From an uncultured Blautia sp. (GTDB taxonomy: Bacteria > Bacillota > Clostridia > Lachnospirales > Lachnospiraceae): 53,652 nt of DNA. Of this stretch, positions 24,523 through 33,772 are shown one piece after another. The stretch covers positions 1 through 53,652 of the forward strand of contig CALCDJ010000088.1 in the NCBI GenBank assembly GCA_937900135.1, written 5' to 3'. How positions within the stretch are numbered: position 1 is the first letter of the stretch; every line of letters begins with the position of its first letter. Under the pieces are notes generated by a model. It did not search any database. It saw nothing but the letters and a program-made list of their open reading frames with translations, and was not told where the DNA came from. Both the position numbers and the translations under genes were made by a program.

Positions 24523-25887
24523 ATGAGTCTGATTCACAGATATCAGAGCAATGGCTATAATATTGTTCTGGACATCAACAGTGGTTGTATCCATCTGGTG
24601 GACGAAGTTACCTATGAAGTGCTTCCATATCTGGAAGAGGGAATGTCCGGAGATGCCATTGTTAAGAAACTGGCAGATCGTTTTTCCAAAGAGGATATAA
24701 AAACCTCTGTGTCAGAATGCGAGAAGCTGAAAGAAGAAGGAATGCTGTTCACCAAAGATGTATATGAGCCGTTGATCGAGGAATTTACCCAGAATCGTCA
24801 GACAGTAGTTAAGGCTCTCTGCCTGCATATTGCACATGACTGTAATTTGGCATGCCGCTACTGTTTTGCTGAAGAAGGGGAATACCACGGAAGAAGGGCG
24901 CTTATGTCCTTTGAAGTGGGCAAAAAGGCGCTGGATTTCCTCATCGCCAATTCTGGTTCCAGAAAGAACCTGGAAGTGGATTTCTTCGGAGGGGAGCCTC
25001 TGATGAACTGGCAGGTGGTAAAGGATCTGGTGAAATACGGAAGAGAACAGGAAAAACTTCATAATAAAAAATTCCGTTTTACCCTGACAACCAACGGAGT
25101 CCTTTTGAACGATGAAATCATGGAATTCTGTAATAAGGAAATGGGCAATGTGGTTTTAAGTGTGGATGGCCGTAAGGAAGTACACGATTATATGCGTCCG
25201 TTCCGAAAGGGAGCAGGAAGCTATGATCTGATCATGCCCAAATTTGAGAAGTTTGCAGAATCCAGAAATCAGGATAAATATTATGTACGTGGAACGTTTA
25301 CACATCACAACCTTGATTTCTCCAAGGATGTTCTTCATCTGGCAGATCTGGGCTTTAAGCAGATTTCTGTGGAACCGGTAGTGGCGCCAGAGGAAGAGGC
25401 GTATGCGATTCAGAAGGAAGATATTCCACAGATTCTGGAAGAGTATGACAAGCTTGCCAAAGAGATGATCAAGAGAGAGAAGGAAGGAAAAGGTTTTAAT
25501 TTCTTCCACTTTATGATTGATCTTACCGGTGGCCCCTGTGTTTATAAACGACTGTCTGGATGTGGTTCTGGTACAGAATATCTGGCAGTGACCCCATGGG
25601 GAGATTTCTATCCCTGCCATCAGTTTGTAGGGGAAGAAAAATACCTGATGGGAAATGTGGATGAGGGAATTACCCGTCCGGAGATTCAGGAAGAATTTGC
25701 CGGATGCAACGTATACACAAAAGAAGACTGCAAGAACTGTTTTGCAAGATTTTACTGCAGCGGCGGTTGTGCAGCCAATGCCTACCATTTCCAGGGGGAT
25801 CTGAAGGGAAACTACGAAATCGGATGTGAACTTCAGAGAAAGCGTGTAGAGTGCGCCATTATGATTAAAGCTACATTGGCAGAATAA
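24523..25887 (+). CDS. scfB: Thioether-forming SCIFF peptide maturase (radical SAM/SPASM)
   Basis: A 454-residue radical-SAM enzyme. The N-terminal 90 residues are a peptide-binding RRE-like region (YQSNGYNIVLDINSGCIHLV). The radical-SAM cluster motif CX3CX2C is at residues 107-114 (CNLACRYC). A SPASM/twitch domain with many cysteines occupies about 340-445 (GGPCVYKRLSGCGSG; CKNCFARFYCSGGCAANAYH) and binds auxiliary Fe-S clusters. It cross-links Cys sulfur to residues of the peptide encoded immediately upstream. Confidence 0.96.
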   Translation: MSLIHRYQSNGYNIVLDINSGCIHLVDEVTYEVLPYLEEGMSGDAIVKKLADRFSKEDIKTSVSECEKLKEEGMLFTKDVYEPLIEEFTQNRQTVVKALCLHIAHDCNLACRYCFAEEGEYHGRRALMSFEVGKKALDFLIANSGSRKNLEVDFFGGEPLMNWQVVKDLVKYGREQEKLHNKKFRFTLTTNGVLLNDEIMEFCNKEMGNVVLSVDGRKEVHDYMRPFRKGAGSYDLIMPKFEKFAESRNQDKYYVRGTFTHHNLDFSKDVLHLADLGFKQISVEPVVAPEEEAYAIQKEDIPQILEEYDKLAKEMIKREKEGKGFNFFHFMIDLTGGPCVYKRLSGCGSGTEYLAVTPWGDFYPCHQFVGEEKYLMGNVDEGITRPEIQEEFAGCNVYTKEDCKNCFARFYCSGGCAANAYHFQGDLKGNYEIGCELQRKRVECAIMIKATLAE

Positions 25888-25918
25888 TATAAAAAAGCAA
25901 GTAAGAAGGGAAAGAAAC

Positions 25919-28336
25919 ATGAAGAAAAACAGAGGAATTATCGTACTGCTGTTGACGGTTATCCTTACTGGTGTTTTGTGCTTCACTGCAGCCGTAGGCT
26001 TTGGCCCTACCGGTACAGGTGCAGCCAAAAACATTAAGACAGGACTTGACCTGGCAGGCGGTGTCAGCATTACCTATCAGACAAAAGAAAGCAATCCCAG
26101 CAGCGAAGATATGTCAGATACCATTTATAAGCTGCAGAAACGTGTGGAAGGCTACAGTACAGAAGCACAGGTATACCAGGAAGGTTCCGACCGTATCAAC
26201 GTAGAGATTCCAGGTGTGACAGATGCCAATGCAATTCTGGAAGAACTTGGTAAGCCAGGCTCCCTTTGCTTTGTAGAGCAGACAGATGCAGATGGAAACG
26301 AAAACTTTACACTGAGTGAGACCGGCTATGTTCTTGCAAGAAGTATGGATGAGATCAAGGAAGCCGGTTCCGTGGTACTGGAAGGTACCGACATTGCCAA
26401 TGCAGAGGGCGGTGCAATTCAGGATCAGAATACCAATGCAAGACAGTATGTAGTCAGCCTTACCTTTACAGAGGAAGGAAAGAAAAAATTTGCAGAAGTA
26501 ACAGAGGCAAATGTAGGAAAACCTCTGGCCATTGTTTACGATAACGCGATTTTAAGCGCGCCTAATGTAAAAGAGGCTATTTCTGGTGGACAGGCACAGA
26601 TTGATGGAATGTCTGATATTGAAGAAGCGCAGAATCTGGCTTCTTACATTCGAATTGGTTCTCTTAGTCTGGAACTGGAAGAACTTCGTTCCAGTGTGGT
26701 TGCCGCACAGCTTGGTGAGGAAGCCATTGAAACCAGTCTTCTGGCAGCTGCGATTGGACTTGCCATTGTCATTATCTTTATGATCTTGGTATACCGTGTG
26801 CCAGGTGCAGTATCCGGTGTTGCGCTGATCATTTATACTGCGCTGATGCTGATTACACTTAATGCCTTTGACATTACCCTGACATTGCCAGGTATTGCCG
26901 GTATTATTCTTGGTATTGGTATGGCGGTGGATGCCAACGTTATTATTTACGCACGAATCCGCGAGGAGATTGCAGCAGGATACTCTGTGAGAAGCTCCAT
27001 TAAGACAGGATTCAAGAAAGCATTTTCTGCAATCTTCGATGGAAACATCACAACCCTGATCGCAGCCTTTGTATTGATGTGGCTGGGTTCCGGTACAGTA
27101 AAAGGCTTCGCCTATACTCTGGCTCTTGGTATTGTGATTTCCATGTTTACTGCACTTGTAATTTCCAGACTGATCGTAAATGCTCTTTATGCTGTGGGCG
27201 TTCGTGATGAGAAGTTTTATGGAAGAGCAAAACAGAGAACTGCCATTAATTTTACCGGAAAAAGAAAGGTATTTTTCCTGATTTCCATTCTTCTTATTTT
27301 AAGTGGTCCTGTTACCATGATGATCCAGAAGGGGGCAGGAAACAAAGCTTTGAATTACAGCCTGGAATTTTCAGGAGGAACAGCAACCAATGTAACCTTT
27401 AATGAAGAAATGGATATCAAACAGATTGATTCAGAAGTTACTCCGGTTGTAGAAAAAATCACAGGTGACAAAAATGTACAGCCTACTAAGGTAGTAGGAA
27501 CCAACCAGGTAATTATTAAGACTCGTGCGTTGACTCTGGATGAGCGTGAGGCATTGAATCAGGCGCTGGTAGACGATTTTGGTGTGGATGCAAATAAAAT
27601 TTCTGCAGAAAGTATTTCTTCCACAGTAAGTTCAGAAATGCGCCGTGATGCAGCAGTTGCTGTGATTGTAGCAACTATCTGTATGCTGCTGTATATCTGG
27701 CTCCGTTTCAAGGATATTCGTTTTGCAAGCAGTGCGGTTCTTGCACTTCTCCATGACGTGCTGGTTGTTCTTGCCTTCTATGCAATTGCAAGAGTTTCCG
27801 TTGGTAATACCTTTATTGCATGTATGCTGACCATTGTTGGTTATTCCATCAATGCCACCATCGTTATCTTCGACCGTATCCGTGAGAACCTTCATGGAAG
27901 CAAGAGAATTGAGGAACTGGAAGGAATCGTAAATGAAAGTATTACACAGACACTGACCAGAAGTGTGTACACTTCCTTTACCACCTTTGTCATGGTGGCA
28001 ATGCTTTACATTCTGGGCGTTTCTTCTATCCGTGAATTTGCAGCGCCTCTGATGGTTGGTATTCTCTGCGGTGCATACTCTTCTGTATGTATCACAGGTG
28101 CGCTCTGGCTGGTTATGAAGAAAAAATTCCATGGAAATGCACAGCCTGCAATCGGAACTTCTTCCTCAAAGAATGTTTCTTCAAAAAATGTTTCTTCTGA
28201 CAAAAAAGCAAAGAAACATACAGAGCCTCAGGTAAAAAGAGATCCCAATCAGCCCAAAAAGAAAAACCGCAAAAGAGTAGCGGAACGTCTGGCTGCACAG
28301 GAAGCTGCCAAGGCACAGCAGAAGGATGAGGATTGA
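25919..28336 (+). CDS. secDF: Fused protein translocase subunit SecDF
   Basis: An 805-residue protein combining SecD (residues 1 to about 430) and SecF (about 450-740), each with its membrane bundle. SecD motifs: TGLDLAGGVSITYQT, a periplasmic-type domain, and GIAGIILGIGMAVDANVIIY. SecF motifs: NYSLEFSGGTATNVTF and LTIVGYSINATIVIFDRIRE. It uses ion gradients to aid preprotein export. The Lys-rich tail (about 760-805) is cytoplasmic. Its place just after scfB is conserved in Clostridia. Confidence 0.95.
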   Translation: MKKNRGIIVLLLTVILTGVLCFTAAVGFGPTGTGAAKNIKTGLDLAGGVSITYQTKESNPSSEDMSDTIYKLQKRVEGYSTEAQVYQEGSDRINVEIPGVTDANAILEELGKPGSLCFVEQTDADGNENFTLSETGYVLARSMDEIKEAGSVVLEGTDIANAEGGAIQDQNTNARQYVVSLTFTEEGKKKFAEVTEANVGKPLAIVYDNAILSAPNVKEAISGGQAQIDGMSDIEEAQNLASYIRIGSLSLELEELRSSVVAAQLGEEAIETSLLAAAIGLAIVIIFMILVYRVPGAVSGVALIIYTALMLITLNAFDITLTLPGIAGIILGIGMAVDANVIIYARIREEIAAGYSVRSSIKTGFKKAFSAIFDGNITTLIAAFVLMWLGSGTVKGFAYTLALGIVISMFTALVISRLIVNALYAVGVRDEKFYGRAKQRTAINFTGKRKVFFLISILLILSGPVTMMIQKGAGNKALNYSLEFSGGTATNVTFNEEMDIKQIDSEVTPVVEKITGDKNVQPTKVVGTNQVIIKTRALTLDEREALNQALVDDFGVDANKISAESISSTVSSEMRRDAAVAVIVATICMLLYIWLRFKDIRFASSAVLALLHDVLVVLAFYAIARVSVGNTFIACMLTIVGYSINATIVIFDRIRENLHGSKRIEELEGIVNESITQTLTRSVYTSFTTFVMVAMLYILGVSSIREFAAPLMVGILCGAYSSVCITGALWLVMKKKFHGNAQPAIGTSSSKNVSSKNVSSDKKAKKHTEPQVKRDPNQPKKKNRKRVAERLAAQEAAKAQQKDED

Positions 28337-28361
28337 TTTATTTAAATAGAAACAAACATTC

Positions 28362-28392
28362 CGGGACAGGGTCAAACCTGTCCCGCTTTTTT
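28362..28392 (+). terminator. Intrinsic terminator after secDF
   Basis: Perfect 9-bp stem CGGGACAGG / CCTGTCCCG with a 6-base loop followed by CTTTTTTT, 25 bases after the secDF stop. Confidence 0.9.
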
Positions 28393-28409
28393 TACAGAAA
28401 GGATAAAGA

Positions 28410-30122
28410 ATGGAAAAATGGGTTGTTGCTGCGAAACGGGCAGATTTTCAGCAGATTGGAAAAGAATTTAACATAGATCCGGTGATTGCCCGTCTCATTC
28501 GGAACCGGGATGTACAAACCAGAGAAGAAATCAACGAATATCTCCATGGAACACTGGAGGATCTGCCTTCTCCGTGGCTTTTGAAGGATATGAAAAAAAC
28601 AGTGGAGATTCTGGAAGAGAAAATCCGAACAAAAGAAAAAATAAGGATCATTGGAGATTACGACATTGATGGCGTAACATCTACCTATATTTTGCTCACC
28701 GGACTTTACCGGGTAGGGGCAAAGGTGGATACCTATATCCCGGATCGGGTGGCAGATGGTTATGGAATTCATGAACATCTGATCCTTCAGGCGGAAAAAG
28801 ACGGGATTGATACAATTATTACCTGTGATAACGGGATTGCAGCCGGTGGAGAAATCGCTCTGGCCAGGGAAAAAGGCATGACCATCCTGGTTACGGATCA
28901 TCATGAAATTCCCTATCGGGAAGAAGAGGGAGAAAGAACGCTTCTGCTTCCTCCCGCAGATGCAATCATCAATCCCAAACAGCCAGAATGCGCTTATCCC
29001 AATAAAAACATATGCGGTGCGGTGGTAGCCTGGAAACTGGTATGGGCACTGTATGAACATTTCGGAATTCCCGGGGAAGAAATTCGCGATCTTCTGGAGT
29101 TTGCTGCCATTGCCACTGTGGGAGATGTTATGGATCTTCAGGGAGAAAACAGGATTCTGGTGAAAGAAGGATTAAAAAAACTTCCCGATACAAAAAATCA
29201 GGGACTTCAGGCTTTAATCCGCGCCAATGGACTGGAAGGCGGCAAGATTACGGCATACCATATTGGATTCGTTCTGGGACCTTGTATCAATGCCAGTGGC
29301 CGTTTGGATACCGCAAATCGCTCTCTGCGTCTTTTGAAGGAACAGGACCCTGATGAAGCGGCCAGACTGGCAGGTGATCTGACTGCGCTGAACCAGAGCC
29401 GGAAAGCATTGACAGAACAGGGAAAGGAAGAAGCCATTCGTCTGGTGGAAGAGACAGAGTTAAAAAAGGATCGTGTACTGGTGATTTACCTTCCGGAGTG
29501 CCATGAAAGTCTGGCTGGGATCATTGCAGGACGTATCCGGGAAAAATATCACAAACCGGTATTTGTACTTACCAATGGAGAAAACGGGGCAAAAGGAAGC
29601 GGACGATCCATTGAGGCATATTCCATGTATGAGGAACTGGTAAAATGCGGAGATCTTCTGACACAGTTCGGTGGACATCCCATGGCGGCAGGCTTGTCCC
29701 TTCCTGTTGAAAACATTGAGGCGTTTCGTGAGAGGTTGAACGAAAACTGTTCCCTTACATCGGAAGAACTGATTCCTAAGGTTCTTATCGATGTGCCAAT
29801 GCCTATTACCTATATCACCCGGTCACTGGTGGAAGAACTGTCCCTTCTGGAACCCTTTGGAAAGGGAAATACCAAGCCTTTGTTTGCTCAGAAACACATG
29901 CAGGTTTTAAGACCAAGAATTTTGGGAAAGAATCGTAATGTGGTTAAGATGCAGCTGATGGATGAGGCTGGATTTGTGATGGATGGCGTCTATTTTGGAG
30001 AGGCAGAGGAATTTGTAGGATTTGTACAGAATCACAAACAGATTTCTGTAACCTATTACCCGGAAATAAATCGCTTTCAGGGAAAGGAAACCTTGCAGAT
30101 TATTTTGCAAAATTATTGCTAA
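28410..30122 (+). CDS. recJ: Single-stranded-DNA-specific 5'-3' exonuclease RecJ
   Basis: A 570-residue DHH-family nuclease used in recombination and mismatch/base-excision repair. Metal-binding motifs: IIGDYDIDGVTSTYIL (about residue 84), TIITCDNGIAAGGE, VTDHHEIPY (about 163), and the DHHA1 part with GSGRSIEAYSMYEEL and FGGHPMAAGLSL (about 395-430). An OB-fold follows at the C-terminus. Length is normal for Firmicutes RecJ. It begins shortly after the secDF terminator with AGAAAGGA upstream. Confidence 0.93.
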   Translation: MEKWVVAAKRADFQQIGKEFNIDPVIARLIRNRDVQTREEINEYLHGTLEDLPSPWLLKDMKKTVEILEEKIRTKEKIRIIGDYDIDGVTSTYILLTGLYRVGAKVDTYIPDRVADGYGIHEHLILQAEKDGIDTIITCDNGIAAGGEIALAREKGMTILVTDHHEIPYREEEGERTLLLPPADAIINPKQPECAYPNKNICGAVVAWKLVWALYEHFGIPGEEIRDLLEFAAIATVGDVMDLQGENRILVKEGLKKLPDTKNQGLQALIRANGLEGGKITAYHIGFVLGPCINASGRLDTANRSLRLLKEQDPDEAARLAGDLTALNQSRKALTEQGKEEAIRLVEETELKKDRVLVIYLPECHESLAGIIAGRIREKYHKPVFVLTNGENGAKGSGRSIEAYSMYEELVKCGDLLTQFGGHPMAAGLSLPVENIEAFRERLNENCSLTSEELIPKVLIDVPMPITYITRSLVEELSLLEPFGKGNTKPLFAQKHMQVLRPRILGKNRNVVKMQLMDEAGFVMDGVYFGEAEEFVGFVQNHKQISVTYYPEINRFQGKETLQIILQNYC

Positions 30123-30167
30123 AAGGCGAAAACAGGCGGATTTATGGGACTCCTGTCGGGTTTTTCA

Positions 30168-30196
30168 TTGATTCTGTAAAAAAAAAGTGATATACT
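30168..30196 (+). promoter_or_regulatory. Promoter for the apt-relA operon
   Basis: TTGATT (30168-30173), 17-base spacer, TATACT (30191-30196), 44 bases before apt. It is the only clear promoter ahead of seven tightly packed genes running to aspS. Confidence 0.72.
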
Positions 30197-30239
30197 TGTT
30201 TCGATAATATCTAATAGCAGCTGTTGGAGGATTGGTAGA

Positions 30240-30764
30240 ATGAAGAAGATAGAAGAATACGTTAGAAGTATTCCGGATTTTCCGGAACCAGGAATTATAT
30301 TTCGCGATGTGACAAGTATTCTGCAGGATGCAGATGGACTGAAGCTGGCCATCGACTCCATGCAGGATTACCTGAAGGACGTGGATGTGGATGTGATCGT
30401 GGGAACAGAGTCCCGTGGTTTTATTTTCGGGGTGCCCATTGCGTACAATCTTCACAAACCATTTGTTCCTGTTCGTAAAAAAGGCAAGCTTCCCTGTGAG
30501 ACCATCGAAAGAAGCTATGACCTGGAATATGGAAGTGCGACCATTGAAATGCACAAAGATTCCATCAAACCGGGACAGAAGGTTGCCATTATTGATGACC
30601 TGATTGCTACCGGAGGAACCATAGAAGCAGCGATTAAGATGGTAGAAGAACTTGGCGGAGAAGTGGTAAAGGTCATTTTCCTCATGGAACTTGCCGGTCT
30701 GAAGGGACGGGAACGTCTTGCAGGCTATGATGTACAGTCCGTTATCCGCTACGAAGGAAAATAA
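30240..30764 (+). CDS. apt: Adenine phosphoribosyltransferase
   Basis: A 174-residue purine-salvage enzyme converting adenine and PRPP to AMP. The opening YVRSIPDFPEPGIIFRDVTS and PRPP loop VAIIDDLIATGGT are diagnostic. It is cotranscribed with relA downstream (31-base gap), a common Firmicutes arrangement linking purine salvage with (p)ppGpp synthesis. Confidence 0.97.
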   Translation: MKKIEEYVRSIPDFPEPGIIFRDVTSILQDADGLKLAIDSMQDYLKDVDVDVIVGTESRGFIFGVPIAYNLHKPFVPVRKKGKLPCETIERSYDLEYGSATIEMHKDSIKPGQKVAIIDDLIATGGTIEAAIKMVEELGGEVVKVIFLMELAGLKGRERLAGYDVQSVIRYEGK

Positions 30765-30795
30765 TCATAAAAATCGGTGACAGGCAGGTGAGAGT

Positions 30796-33123
30796 ATGGC
30801 AGAAACAACAAAAAGTCCAGAAAACAAACAAAAAACAGAAATCGAAAAAGAAAAGTTGGAATCTGTAAAAAAAGCAGATGCTGCTGTGAAATCCATGCAT
30901 GACTTCACAAGTCCGGAGGTTTTGTATGAAGAATTGATCGCCAGCGTAAAAAAATATCATCCGTCTGCAGATATTTCCATGATACAGAAAGCATACGAGG
31001 TGGCCAGAGAAGCCCATAAGGATCAGAAGCGTAAGTCCGGAGAACCCTATATCATTCATCCCCTTTGCGTATCTATTATTCTGGCAGATCTGGAGCTGGA
31101 TAAGGAAACCATCGTGGCAGGACTGCTCCATGACGCGGTGGAGGATACCTGGATGACCACAGAAGAGGTAACGAAAGAATTTGGAGAAGAGGTGTCTCTT
31201 CTTGTGGATGGAGTTACCAAACTGGGACAGCTGAATTATTCTGCCGATAAAGTGGAGCTTCAGGCAGAGAATCTCCGAAAGATGTTTCTGGCAATGGCCA
31301 AGGATATCCGTGTTATTATGATCAAGCTGGCGGACCGTCTCCACAATATGCGGACTTTGCAGTATATGCGCCCTGAGAAACAGCAGGAAAAAGCACGAGA
31401 GACCATGGATATTTATGCGCCTATTGCACAGAGGCTTGGTATTTCCAAAATTAAGGTGGAACTGGATGATCTGTCTCTGAAATATCTAAAGCCAGATGTC
31501 TATTATGATCTGGTAGAAAAGGTTGCTCTTCGTAAGAGTGTTCGCGAGGAATTTGTAGGGAACATTGTCAAACAGGTCAAAATGCATATGGAAGATGCCA
31601 ATATCAAGGCGCAGGTGGATGGCCGTGTGAAGCATTTCTTCAGCATCTATAAAAAAATGGTGAATCAGGATAAGACCATTGATCAGATATACGACCTGTT
31701 TGCGGTGCGGATTCTTGTGGACACGGTGAAGGACTGTTATGCTGCTCTTGGTGTGATTCATGAGATGTACAAGCCCATACCGGGAAGGTTTAAGGATTAC
31801 ATTGCAATGCCTAAGCCCAATATGTATCAGTCTCTTCATACCACTCTGATCGGCCCCAACGGCCAGCCTTTTGAGATTCAGATTCGTACCTTTGAGATGC
31901 ACAAAACTGCGGAGTACGGAATTGCAGCTCATTGGAAGTATAAAGAATCCTCCGATGGCAAGAAACCAGTAGGACAAAGTGAAGAAGAAAAGCTGAACTG
32001 GCTGCGTCAGATTCTGGAATGGCAGCGGGACATGTCAGATAACAAGGAATTTATGAGCCTGTTGAAAAATGACCTGGACCTTTTTGCAGACAGTGTGTAC
32101 TGCTTTACTCCACAGGGAGATGTGAAGACGCTGCCCAATGGCTCTACACCGATTGATTTTGCTTACAGTGTACACAGCGCCGTGGGAAACAAGATGGTGG
32201 GCGCCAGAGTAAACGGAAAGCTGGTTCCCATTGAATATCAGATCAAAAACGGAGACCGGATTGAGATCATCACTTCTCAGAATTCCCAGGGTCCCAGCCG
32301 TGACTGGCTGAAACTGGTGAAAAGTACCCAGGCGAAGAATAAGATCAATCAGTGGTTTAAAAAAGAGCTGAAGGAAGATAATATTCTCAAGGGAAAGGAT
32401 ATGCTTGCCCAGTATGCGAAATCCAAGGGCTTCAAAATTGGCCTTTATACAAAGAGTCAGTATCTGGAAGCAGTGCTGCGTAAATATGGTTTCCGTGACT
32501 GGGACTCTGTACTGGCTGCTATTGGTCATGGGGGTCTGAAGGAAGGGCAGGTCTTTAATAAGCTTCTGGAGGCTTATGAAAAAGAAAATAAAAAGAACCT
32601 CACAGATGAGCAGGTTCTGGAAGCATCTCAGGAGTCTCAGGAAAAATTGCATGTTGCCAAGAGTAAAAGCGGTATTGTGGTAAAAGGAATCCATGATGTG
32701 GCGGTTCGTTTTTCCAAATGCTGCAATCCGATTCCCGGAGATGAAATCGTAGGGTTTGTTACCCGTGGACGTGGAATTACCATTCATCGTACAGATTGTG
32801 TTAATGTGCTGAATATGTCAGAGATGGACAGAAGCCGTCTCATTGAAGCGGAATGGCAGAGAGCAGACAGCAAGGTATCTGAGAAATATATGGCGGAGAT
32901 CAATATTTACGCCAATAACCGTACAGGACTTTTGGTGGATCTCTCCAAACTTTTAACTGAACGCAAAATCGATGTGCGCAGCATGAACAGCCGTACCAAC
33001 AAACAGGAGAAAGCTACGATTTCCTTAAGCTTTGAGGTAAAGAGCAAGGAAGAGCTGAATTCTCTCATTGGCAAGATCCGTCAGATTGAAAGTGTGATTG
33101 ACGTAGAGAGAACTCGTGGATGA
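30796..33123 (+). CDS. relA: Bifunctional (p)ppGpp synthetase/hydrolase
   Basis: A 775-residue long RSH protein. The hydrolase HD domain is intact (IIHPLCVSIILADL; GLLHDAVEDT with HD at 112-113). The synthetase domain has GRFKDYIAMPKPNMYQSLHT. TGS lies at about 425-490 (VYCFTPQGDVKTLPNGSTPI), then a Cys-containing zinc-finger-like region (VRFSKCCNPIPGDEIVGFVT) and a C-terminal ACT domain. Both activities are expected, controlling the stringent response. Confidence 0.95.
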   Translation: MAETTKSPENKQKTEIEKEKLESVKKADAAVKSMHDFTSPEVLYEELIASVKKYHPSADISMIQKAYEVAREAHKDQKRKSGEPYIIHPLCVSIILADLELDKETIVAGLLHDAVEDTWMTTEEVTKEFGEEVSLLVDGVTKLGQLNYSADKVELQAENLRKMFLAMAKDIRVIMIKLADRLHNMRTLQYMRPEKQQEKARETMDIYAPIAQRLGISKIKVELDDLSLKYLKPDVYYDLVEKVALRKSVREEFVGNIVKQVKMHMEDANIKAQVDGRVKHFFSIYKKMVNQDKTIDQIYDLFAVRILVDTVKDCYAALGVIHEMYKPIPGRFKDYIAMPKPNMYQSLHTTLIGPNGQPFEIQIRTFEMHKTAEYGIAAHWKYKESSDGKKPVGQSEEEKLNWLRQILEWQRDMSDNKEFMSLLKNDLDLFADSVYCFTPQGDVKTLPNGSTPIDFAYSVHSAVGNKMVGARVNGKLVPIEYQIKNGDRIEIITSQNSQGPSRDWLKLVKSTQAKNKINQWFKKELKEDNILKGKDMLAQYAKSKGFKIGLYTKSQYLEAVLRKYGFRDWDSVLAAIGHGGLKEGQVFNKLLEAYEKENKKNLTDEQVLEASQESQEKLHVAKSKSGIVVKGIHDVAVRFSKCCNPIPGDEIVGFVTRGRGITIHRTDCVNVLNMSEMDRSRLIEAEWQRADSKVSEKYMAEINIYANNRTGLLVDLSKLLTERKIDVRSMNSRTNKQEKATISLSFEVKSKEELNSLIGKIRQIESVIDVERTRG

Positions 33124-33142
33124 TCCATAAAAAGGAGGATAT

Positions 33143-33772
33143 ATGGCAAAGCTGGAATTACAGAAGTGTGTGCTTGGCATGGTATCTACCAACTGTTATT
33201 TTTTAAAAAATAAAGAAACAGGGGAGCTTCTGCTGGTGGATCCGGCAGATGGCGCCCATGCCATTGTACAGAAAATAAATGAAATGGAAGGAAAACCTGT
33301 GGGAATCCTTCTCACCCATGGTCATTATGACCATATCCTTGCAGTGGAGGAAATCAGGAAACAGTATGGAATCCCTGTATATGCCTGTGTTGATGAGAAG
33401 GGACTTTTAGGAGATCCTTCTTCCAATCTCTCCGGTTACAGCGGAAGAAGCTGTACCGTGATTCCGGATATTCTTCTTTCTGATCTGGAAGTCTTTACTG
33501 CGGCAGGATTTTCCATCCAGATGATCCATACACCGGGGCATACGAAGGGAAGCTGCTGTTACTATCTGAAGGAAGAACAGGTTCTTTTTAGCGGAGATAC
33601 TCTGTTTTATGGTTCTGTGGGCCGGACTGATTTTCCGGGAGGAAGTACCGCAGAAATTGTAAGAAGTCTTCATAAGCTGGTGGATTCTCTTCCGGAAGAG
33701 ACAGAGGTCTATCCGGGACATGATGCATCTACGACCATTGGATATGAAAAGAGGTATAATCCATTTGTATAA
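33143..33772 (+). CDS. MBL-fold metallo-hydrolase (glyoxalase II-like)
   Basis: A 209-residue metallo-beta-lactamase-fold hydrolase with the two-metal motifs LLTHGHYDHI, MIHTPGHTKGSC, FSGDTLFYGSVGRTDF and YPGHDAST. It resembles glyoxalase II-like thioesterases, but the substrate cannot be assigned. The gene overlaps the start of hemZ by 8 bases. Confidence 0.9.
   Translation: MAKLELQKCVLGMVSTNCYFLKNKETGELLLVDPADGAHAIVQKINEMEGKPVGILLTHGHYDHILAVEEIRKQYGIPVYACVDEKGLLGDPSSNLSGYSGRSCTVIPDILLSDLEVFTAAGFSIQMIHTPGHTKGSCCYYLKEEQVLFSGDTLFYGSVGRTDFPGGSTAEIVRSLHKLVDSLPEETEVYPGHDASTTIGYEKRYNPFV

Noticed and set aside
25156..26070. 304-codon minus-strand frame across scfB and secDF starts
   Set aside because: It spans two well-supported genes on the other strand and shows no domain; it is a coding shadow.
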